Below are positions 58,666 through 64,000 of a DNA stretch of 64,000 nucleotides, piece after piece. The position numbers were made by a program, and so were the translations under genes. The notes below the pieces were generated by a model that had not been told where the DNA came from, searched no databases, and saw nothing but the letters and a program-made list of their open reading frames with translations. The DNA comes from Streptomyces sp. NL15-2K (lineage in GTDB: Bacteria; Actinomycetota; Actinomycetes; Streptomycetales; Streptomycetaceae), in the NCBI RefSeq assembly GCF_030551255.1, contig NZ_CP130630.1, forward strand, positions 11,035,001 to 11,099,000, written 5' to 3'. Numbering within the stretch: position 1 is the stretch's first letter; the number at the start of each line of letters is the position of its first letter.

Positions 58666-59589
58666 TCAGCGGACCGGCGTGCCCTGCGGCTGCTGCGGGG
58701 CGATGCCGAGCGCGGTCGTGTACTTGGCCAGCGCGAGCTTGCCGATGGCCGGGTAGGGGCCGAGCGCCTCCGCGGCGGAACAGTCCGCCTCCCTGGCCGC
58801 CTCCGTGATCAGCGTCGGGTCGATCTCCGGCCCTATCAGGTACGGCGCCAGCGCCAGCTGCTGCGAGCCCGAGGACCGCAGCTGCTCGGCGACGGACGCG
58901 ATCGAGCCCTCCTGGTCGAGGGCCGCCGCCATCACCGGCACGGCCAGGCGCGCGGCGAGCAGCATGCCGGTGATCCCGGCCGCCTGCACGGCCTCGTCGC
59001 CGCCCACGGAGGCCAGGATGATGCCGTCCGCGGCGGTCGCCACGGTGAACAGGCGCGCACGGTCGGCGCGAGCCAGACCGGCCTCCGACAGGCGCACGTG
59101 CAGCGCCTCGGCGAGCAGCGGGTGGGGACCCAGTACATCGGTCAGTTCGGCCGCGACCCGGCTGTCCATGACGGCCTGGCGGATCCGGCGCAGCAGCGCG
59201 CTGTCCGGGCCGGCCAGCAGCGGTACGACGACGGCCACCGGGCCGTCGGGCTCCCTGACGTCCATACCGGCGGCTCGGGCCTGCTCATAGCGCGCGGTGC
59301 GCTCCTCGGCGGCGTGCGCGAGCACGGCCTGCAGCGCGGGGAACTCCGCGTCGCCCCCGTCCAGGTACCCGATCCGGGCGTCGAGGCCGGGGAGCTCGGA
59401 GCGGGCGATGCTCACGACCTCCGCGGCGAGACTGCGCGTGGCGGTGCCCGGAGTGCCCGGCACCGCGAGGACGAGCGCGGGCGCACCATCGGGAGCCGCC
59501 AGGGGCTCCGGACGGCGGTGCCGTCCGGGCTGGCGGGGTCGCGGCATTCGTACTGGCAGGCCGGACGCGGGCCCAGTGGGGGAGCTCAT
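58666..59589 (-). CDS. CbiX/sirohydrochlorin chelatase-like protein with the active-site His replaced
   Basis: A 307-residue protein with the doubled CbiX/CbiK fold (about 38-160 and 165-290). In true chelatases the first strand ends in H-G-S-R; here it reads V-L-A-V-P44-G45-T-P-G-T, so the metal-binding His is Pro. The second half also lacks a clear His pair (L-A-P-Y-L-I-G-P remains). It therefore may not insert metal and could have another binding role. It has an unusually long basic, disordered N-terminus of about 35 residues. The start at 59589 is the longest reasonable one. Confidence 0.78.
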   Translation of the reverse strand: MSSPTGPASGLPVRMPRPRQPGRHRRPEPLAAPDGAPALVLAVPGTPGTATRSLAAEVVSIARSELPGLDARIGYLDGGDAEFPALQAVLAHAAEERTARYEQARAAGMDVREPDGPVAVVVPLLAGPDSALLRRIRQAVMDSRVAAELTDVLGPHPLLAEALHVRLSEAGLARADRARLFTVATAADGIILASVGGDEAVQAAGITGMLLAARLAVPVMAAALDQEGSIASVAEQLRSSGSQQLALAPYLIGPEIDPTLITEAAREADCSAAEALGPYPAIGKLALAKYTTALGIAPQQPQGTPVR

Positions 59590-59737
59590 GGCGTCGCATG
59601 TTACTGGCTTCTTGGGCTCCCCTGTTCGGGGAGGGTGCAGGTGAGCGGTATCCGTCCGGTTTTGTCTGATGAGTTACGTACGGATGAGTTGAGTACGGGT
59701 CTGAAGTGATCAGCGGGTTTCCCGACGGCCGAATCAA

Positions 59738-60727
59738 TCACCTTTTCGTGGTCACCACGTACAGCATCTTCTCCGCACCCGGAAGGGTGAACGAACCGGC
59801 TGCCAGGCCGGTGGCGATGCGGACCGAGCCGTGCAGCGGGTCCCCCTCGGCCGGCACCCGCCGGGCATGGGGCAGCCGCCTCGCCAGCTCCTCCTCCAGC
59901 GGTACGACGAGAGGGTCGCCCATCTTGAACAGGCCGCCGGTGAGGGCGAGGCGGGGCTCGCCGTCGGACGGGCAGACGGCGGTCGCGGAGTCGGCCATGT
60001 GCCGGGCCGCCGCACGCAGGATGCCCGCGGCGACGGGGTCGTCATCGGCGGCACATGCCGACACCCGGGGTGCGAAGGAGGCGAGGACGGCGGGACGGTC
60101 GGGGCGCGGATAGACCTTGCCGGGCAGTTGGGGCATCGGGCCGAACAACTGCTCGGCGCACGCCAGCAGCCGGGCCGAGCCGCCCTCCCGGCCGTCGTGG
60201 GCGCGCAGCGCCGCCTCCAGCCCGGCCCGGCCGATCCAGGCGCCGCCGCCGCAGTCGCCGAGCAGATGCCCCCAGCCGTCCGCGCGGCGCCAGCGCGTCA
60301 GATCGGTGCCGATCGCGATCAGACCGGTACCGGCGGCGACGACCGCACCGGGCCGTGGGCCGAGGGCGCCGACGTAGGCGGTGACGGCGTCCGCGACGAG
60401 GGCGACCGTGCGCACACCGAACTCGTGTGCCAGGGCGGCCGGGAGTTCGGCGCGCAGCGCATCGCCCAGCGTGGCGAGCCCGGCGGCGCCGATCACGGCC
60501 GTGCCCAGCCCGCCGACACCCGTCTCGGCGACCGCCGCGCGCACCAGGGGCACCAGTTGCTCCATGAAGTGCACCGCGTCGATGCCGCGGTCACCTGTCC
60601 GCACCGGCTCCCGGGACTCCCACTGGGCCCGCGGGCCGGTCCCGCCGGATCCGGCGGCGCCGACAACGATGCGAAGACCGGAGCCGCCGGAGTCGACGGC
60701 GAGGATCCCGTCCCCCACGCCGGTCAC
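59738..60727 (-). CDS. N-acetylglucosamine kinase, BadF/BcrA-type ASKHA ATPase
   Basis: A 329-residue sugar kinase. The N-terminal phosphate loop is L-A-V-D-S-G-G-S-G, with G-A-A-G-L, a second phosphate loop V-V-A-A-G-T-G-L-I-A-I-G and the metal/sugar region W-G-H-L-L-G-D-C-G-G-G-A-W-I-G. It probably phosphorylates N-acetylglucosamine from chitin or cell-wall turnover. The GTG at 60727 is used because no better in-frame start exists. It overlaps by GTGA the end of a short frame whose TTG start follows AAGGAGGGG, so a leader peptide could couple its translation. Confidence 0.8.
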   Translation of the reverse strand: MTGVGDGILAVDSGGSGLRIVVGAAGSGGTGPRAQWESREPVRTGDRGIDAVHFMEQLVPLVRAAVAETGVGGLGTAVIGAAGLATLGDALRAELPAALAHEFGVRTVALVADAVTAYVGALGPRPGAVVAAGTGLIAIGTDLTRWRRADGWGHLLGDCGGGAWIGRAGLEAALRAHDGREGGSARLLACAEQLFGPMPQLPGKVYPRPDRPAVLASFAPRVSACAADDDPVAAGILRAAARHMADSATAVCPSDGEPRLALTGGLFKMGDPLVVPLEEELARRLPHARRVPAEGDPLHGSVRIATGLAAGSFTLPGAEKMLYVVTTKR

Positions 60728-60805
60728 GGCAGACGCCGCTCGACCACTGGACGCGACAAGCGCCCCTCCTTCTTCCAGGTGACCGGTTGCGCGATGCGCT
60801 CGACC

Positions 60806-60845
60806 GACCCGACCGACTCGACCGACTCGACCGACCCGAGTGTCT
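60806..60845. repeat. 9-bp tandem repeat upstream of the GlcNAc kinase
   Basis: CGACCGACT/CGACCGACC units (TCGACCGAC core) repeat about five times between the divergent GlcNAc kinase and uracil-DNA glycosylase genes. On the minus strand they would read G-S-V-E-S-V-E-S-V. The copies are nearly exact. Confidence 0.7.
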
Positions 60846-60950
60846 CGAGTGTTTCGACGGGGAGGAAGGGTAGCGCCGAGCGGCGGTCGCCCGCGCGGGG
60901 CCCCTCCTCTCTGTGCGGGGTGTCGGTGCGGGCCAGTAGAGTGACGCGCC

Positions 60951-61628
60951 GTGGCACCACGACCTCTCCATGAACTCGTTGAAGCAGGCTGGGCGAAGGC
61001 TCTGGAACCTGTGGCCGAACGCATCGCGGCCATGGGCGATTTCCTCCGCGCCGAAATAGCGGCCGGCCGGACCTACCTTCCGGCTGGAGAGAACGTCCTA
61101 CGGGCCTTCCAGCAGCCCTTCGACGACGTCCGTGTCCTGATCGTCGGTCAGGATCCCTACCCCACGCCTGGAATGGCCATCGGGTTGAGTTTCGCGGTGG
61201 CGCCCGAGGTGCGGTCGTTGCCGGGCAGTCTGGAGAACATCTTCCGGGAGATGCACTCCGACCTGGGGCTGCCCAGGCCGTCCAACGGGGACCTCACGCC
61301 GTGGACCCGGCAGGGCGTACTGCTGCTCAACAGAGCGCTCACCACCGCACCGCGCAGCCCTGGTGCGCATCGGGGCAAGGGCTGGGAGGACGTCACCGAG
61401 CAGGCGATCCGGGCGCTGGCCGCGCGGGGCAAGCCGCTGGTGTCGATCCTGTGGGGGCGTGACGCGCGCAATCTGCGGCCGTTGCTCGGGGACCTCCCGT
61501 CGATCGAGTCCGCCCATCCCTCGCCGATGTCGGCGGACCGGGGTTTCTTCGGCTCGCGTCCGTTCAGCCGGGCCAACGAGCTGCTGCTCAAGCAGGGTGA
61601 ACAGCAGGTGGACTGGCGGCTGCCGTAG
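60951..61628 (+). CDS. ung: Uracil-DNA glycosylase (family 1)
   Basis: A 225-residue DNA-repair enzyme with motif A G-Q-D68[13 protein letters not shown] (catalytic Asp), L-L-N-R-A-L-T and motif B H-P-S-P-M-S-A. It removes uracil from DNA. The GTG at 60951 has no Shine-Dalgarno sequence. A TAGAGT at 60937-60942 lies eight bases before it, so translation may be leaderless. Full family length. Confidence 0.95.
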   Translation: MAPRPLHELVEAGWAKALEPVAERIAAMGDFLRAEIAAGRTYLPAGENVLRAFQQPFDDVRVLIVGQDPYPTPGMAIGLSFAVAPEVRSLPGSLENIFREMHSDLGLPRPSNGDLTPWTRQGVLLLNRALTTAPRSPGAHRGKGWEDVTEQAIRALAARGKPLVSILWGRDARNLRPLLGDLPSIESAHPSPMSADRGFFGSRPFSRANELLLKQGEQQVDWRLP

Positions 61629-61689
61629 ACCGTAGCGGCCCTGGACCACGGCAGCCGGTCCGGAACAGAAGGCTCACGTGATCGGCCGG

Positions 61690-63186
61690 CTACTCGCCCG
61701 ACGGCGAGGTCAGCGGGACGCCGAGGGCCGCCGGGGTGCCGAAGTTCGGGGTGCCGTCCGCGTTCCACGTGAACTTCTGCGCCCTGGTGGAGCGGTTCAT
61801 GTCACAGCCACCACTTGCGGAGTTGCTGGCGTGGTAGACCATCCAGTCCTCGGTCCCGTCGGGCGACTTGAAGAAGCCGTTGTGGCCGGGGCCGTACACG
61901 CCGGCCGCGTTGGACCGCTGGAAGACCGGGTTCGGTGACTTGACCCAGGAGGAGGAGTTGAGCGGGTCGCCGCCGTTGTAGGTGAGCATCCCCAGCTTGT
62001 AGTCGGGCGTGGAGCAGTGGCTGGCGGAGTAGACGATGAAGGTCTTGCCGCCCCGCTGGAGGACCTCGGCGCCCTCGTTGACCGCGCCGCCCACCGTCTC
62101 CCAGCTGTAGGTCGGGGTGGACAGCACACGGCGGGTGCCACTGGCGGTCCACGGGTTCGACAGCGGTCGGATGAACATGGGCTGCGAGCCGTTGTAGAAG
62201 GTGCCGAGCAGGTAGAGCTTGCCGTTCAGCTGGAGGATGCCCGGGTCCAGCTCCCAGGTGTTGTCCTGGGTCGGGTCGAGCAGGTCGGCTTTGAAGCTGT
62301 AGGGCCCCATCGGATCGAGGCCGGCGCTCTCGAGTACGTGGATCCGCTGGGTGCCGAGGTCGTACGGCTCCCGTCCGGCGGTGTAGTAGAAGTACCAGCG
62401 CTTCCCGTTGGGGCCGTCGAGCAGGTGGAACTCAGGGGCCCACATCGTGCCCGCCCCGTTGGGCCGGGTCAGGTTGAAGATCACCTGTTCGTTGGCCGTG
62501 GCGAGCCCGCCCAAGGTTGTGGACTTGCGCATGGTGACCGTCGAGTTCCAGGTCGTGGTGGCGAGGTAGTAGTAGCCGTCGTGGTACGTCAGCCAGGGGT
62601 CGGGGCCGCGTTGGGCGATCGGGTTGGTGAACGTGCGCGGGCTCGTGCCGCCGCCCGTGAAGCCGGGCAGCCGCCACACCCTGCCGTTCGCGGTGGCGCA
62701 CGGCAGCTGCACCAGGTTGGTGTTCGACGCCGACGAGCCGCCGCTCGGGGCGACGCACTTGCCCGAGCTGACGGAGACCAGGTTGAAGGTCTTGTCGGTG
62801 CCGCTCACCGTCACTGGGACGAGACGCCACTGCTGGTTCGTTCCGTTGTGGCAGGGCCACTGGATGATCGCGGCGTTGTCGGCCGTGGACGCGCCGTGGA
62901 CGTCGACGCACTGGCCGGACTGGGTGGTGATCGTGTACGTGTCGCTCGTCCCCGAGACCGGGGTGAAGCCGAGGCTCTGGTTCGCGCCGGTGCCGCACGT
63001 GAAGGCGCGCAGCTGTGTTCCGTTGGCCGACGAACTGTTCGGCAGGTCGAGGCAGTTGCCGCCGGTCTGGTTCACCCCGGTCGAGGTGAACGTGACGGCT
63101 GCGGCAGCGGGGGGAGGCGCCACCAGGAAGGCGACCAGCATGGTGAGTGCGCCTAAGAGCGTGGACAGACATCTGGAACGAGTCAC
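61690..63186 (-). CDS. Secreted GH43-type arabinofuranosidase with N-terminal ricin-B lectin domain
   Basis: A 498-residue secreted enzyme. A signal peptide (about 1-30, ending A-A-A-A) is followed by a ricin-type beta-trefoil (about 32-172; L-D-L-P, C-V-D-V-H-G, Q-Q-W-R-L). After a G-G-G-T linker comes a five-bladed GH43 domain with catalytic Asp in R-G-P-D-P-W-L, an acid in W-E-L-D-P-G and Glu in G-G-A-V-N-E-G-A. It should release arabinose from arabinoxylan or arabinan. The GTG at 63186 overlaps the stop of the upstream gene (GTGA). Confidence 0.9.
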   Translation of the reverse strand: MTRSRCLSTLLGALTMLVAFLVAPPPAAAAVTFTSTGVNQTGGNCLDLPNSSSANGTQLRAFTCGTGANQSLGFTPVSGTSDTYTITTQSGQCVDVHGASTADNAAIIQWPCHNGTNQQWRLVPVTVSGTDKTFNLVSVSSGKCVAPSGGSSASNTNLVQLPCATANGRVWRLPGFTGGGTSPRTFTNPIAQRGPDPWLTYHDGYYYLATTTWNSTVTMRKSTTLGGLATANEQVIFNLTRPNGAGTMWAPEFHLLDGPNGKRWYFYYTAGREPYDLGTQRIHVLESAGLDPMGPYSFKADLLDPTQDNTWELDPGILQLNGKLYLLGTFYNGSQPMFIRPLSNPWTASGTRRVLSTPTYSWETVGGAVNEGAEVLQRGGKTFIVYSASHCSTPDYKLGMLTYNGGDPLNSSSWVKSPNPVFQRSNAAGVYGPGHNGFFKSPDGTEDWMVYHASNSASGGCDMNRSTRAQKFTWNADGTPNFGTPAALGVPLTSPSGE

Positions 63187-64000
63187 GGGCCGTACACCTT
63201 TGCTTCCAGGAGGCCGACGGAGTTGGAGCCGTTACCGGTGAGCTGCAGACGCAGTCGCGTGGTGTTCGTGGCGGTGAACGTGACGGTGTTGTACTGGTTC
63301 TTGGCCAGCGGGTAGCCGCTCGCCCCCGCCACGTCGACGTAGGCACTGCCGTTCCAGTACTGGAGCTTCCAGGAGGAGGGCATGTCGATGCCCTGGTCGT
63401 CGTCGAAGAAGTACACCTCGGCCTTGTCGATGGTCTTCGCTGACGGCCAGGTCAGCTCGGCCCACTGCTGACCGGTCTCCGGCCAGGTGCCCCAGCGCGG
63501 GTTCACGGTGTCGTTGGAGGAGGGCGGGTCGATCCCGTCGTTGACCGCGGTGACGCTCTCCCAGGAAGAGGTGTACGAGGCGGAGGCCGTCGCGGATGTC
63601 GCCAGGTTGGCCGGTGGCTGGGCGCCGCCCCGGTTGTACACCTTGACCTCGGTGAGGCCCGTCTTGGCACCCGAGACGTTGGTGGCCAGAACCCGGATGC
63701 GCTGGGCGGTGAGGGAGGGGAACCGCACCAGGTTGTAGTTGGCCCGTGGTGCGGCCGGGCTCTTGGTCTGGCTGGGCGCGTTCACCCATGAACTGCCGTT
63801 GTAGTACTGGATGGCGTACGCGGACGGCGCCCGGTAGGTAGTACTCGCCGGTCGGCTGTCCTTGAAGTACAGGCGCACCTCGTTGAGCGTGCGGGTGGTG
63901 CCGAAGTCCAGCTCGTACCAGTCCTGGCTGTTGGAGGAGCCTGCGGCACCCCAGAACGGTTCGTTGGTGGGGTACCCGTCGACGGCGCCGGAGACGTTGC
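63183..64000 (-). CDS. C-terminal part of a secreted protein with F5/8-type (discoidin) domains (runs off the right edge)
   Basis: The frame is open from the right edge to a stop at 63183. It contains two beta-sandwich carbohydrate-binding units: one with W-Y-E-L-D-F-G, V-R-L-Y-F-K-D and V-K-V-Y-N-R-G, the second with W-A-E-L-T-W, A-E-V-Y-F-F-D-D-D and L-L-E-A-K-V-Y. Such pairs end large secreted glycosidases, for example GH127-type beta-L-arabinofuranosidases. The catalytic domain is outside the window. The GTGA overlap with the GH43 gene indicates an arabinan/arabinoxylan operon. Confidence 0.85.
   Translation of the reverse strand, partial: NVSGAVDGYPTNEPFWGAAGSSNSQDWYELDFGTTRTLNEVRLYFKDSRPASTTYRAPSAYAIQYYNGSSWVNAPSQTKSPAAPRANYNLVRFPSLTAQRIRVLATNVSGAKTGLTEVKVYNRGGAQPPANLATSATASASYTSSWESVTAVNDGIDPPSSNDTVNPRWGTWPETGQQWAELTWPSAKTIDKAEVYFFDDDQGIDMPSSWKLQYWNGSAYVDVAGASGYPLAKNQYNTVTFTATNTTRLRLQLTGNGSNSVGLLEAKVYGP

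Noticed and set aside
60724..60960. 78-codon minus-strand frame with S-V-E-S-V repeats
   Set aside because: It overlaps the ung start, consists partly of the 9-bp tandem repeat and shows mixed third-position use; only its last codons might act as a leader peptide.
1..64000. tRNA, rRNA, CRISPR, prophage or plasmid genes
   Set aside because: No tRNA T-loop signatures, no regularly spaced CRISPR repeats and no integrase, terminase, replication or transposase genes were recognised.

Overview
The window is chromosomal DNA of a Streptomyces-type actinomycete. It is very GC-rich, with G/C at nearly every third codon position. GTG and TTG starts are common, ATGA/GTGA stop-start overlaps are frequent, and the gene content is typical of the genus (a CYP157-like P450, terpene synthase with P450, LAL regulator, CebR and DmdR/IdeR-type operators, CBM2 enzymes). 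No rRNA, tRNA, CRISPR, phage or plasmid genes were seen.

Layout. 1-2.0 kb: the 5'-truncated end of an RHS/YD-repeat gene, two small related proteins and a 22-bp tandem repeat. 2.06-3.46 kb: CYP157-like P450. 3.5-10.6 kb: a hexuronate operon (kdgK, idonate-type dehydrogenase, MHS transporter, uxuB, manD) facing its GntR regulator across a palindromic operator. 10.7-15.1 kb: a three-gene MoxR ATPase / VWA metallopeptidase-like / unknown-protein operon with a minisatellite between genes. 15.1-18.4 kb: siderophore ABC uptake genes behind an iron box. 18.4-21.3 kb: class A beta-lactamase with a divergent LysR regulator and a serine-hydrolase-like second regulator (blaL/blaA/blaB arrangement). 21.35-22.97 kb: a CBM2 gene remnant, a small inverted-repeat element, and an SGNH esterase-CBM2 gene behind a perfect CebR box.

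23.2-28.8 kb: LAL (LuxR) regulator, terpene synthase and P450 overlapping by 17 bp. 29.05-32.0 kb: GH115 alpha-glucuronidase. 32.3-34.1 kb: secreted NlpC/P60 protein with two tandem repeats. 34.3-37.1 kb: SDR epimerase and an acetyltransferase fused to a helical barrel domain. 37.09-37.31 kb: second copy of the inverted-repeat element. 37.3-42.1 kb: two-component system divergent from a MacB/FtsX-type ABC exporter. 42.1-43.7 kb: OhrR-like MarR regulator divergent from an alpha/beta hydrolase. 43.8-49.2 kb: aldarate operon (solute-binding protein, two permeases, kdgD, gudD). 49.3-50.7 kb: internally deleted phosphotransferase and fructosamine-kinase family gene. 50.8-54.3 kb: large TerD-domain protein, DUF5997 protein and an HTH-less LysR-type sensor. 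54.5-61.6 kb: HAD phosphatase, Lrp/AsnC regulator, FUSC membrane protein, lactonase, CbiX-like protein, GlcNAc kinase and uracil-DNA glycosylase. 61.7-64 kb: GH43 with ricin lectin, and the C-terminus of a discoidin-domain secreted protein.

The unifying theme is plant cell-wall carbohydrate use. GH115 releases glucuronate from xylan, GH43 and the discoidin protein act on arabinose side chains, and a CebR-controlled CBM2 esterase deacetylates. Uronates and aldarates then enter through the MHS transporter and the ABC importer, and both routes pass through 2-keto-3-deoxy sugar acids. The least understood parts are the unknown 466-residue protein of the MoxR/VWA operon, the CTAG-bounded inverted-repeat elements, and the HTH-less LysR/DUF5997 pair with apparently leaderless promoters.
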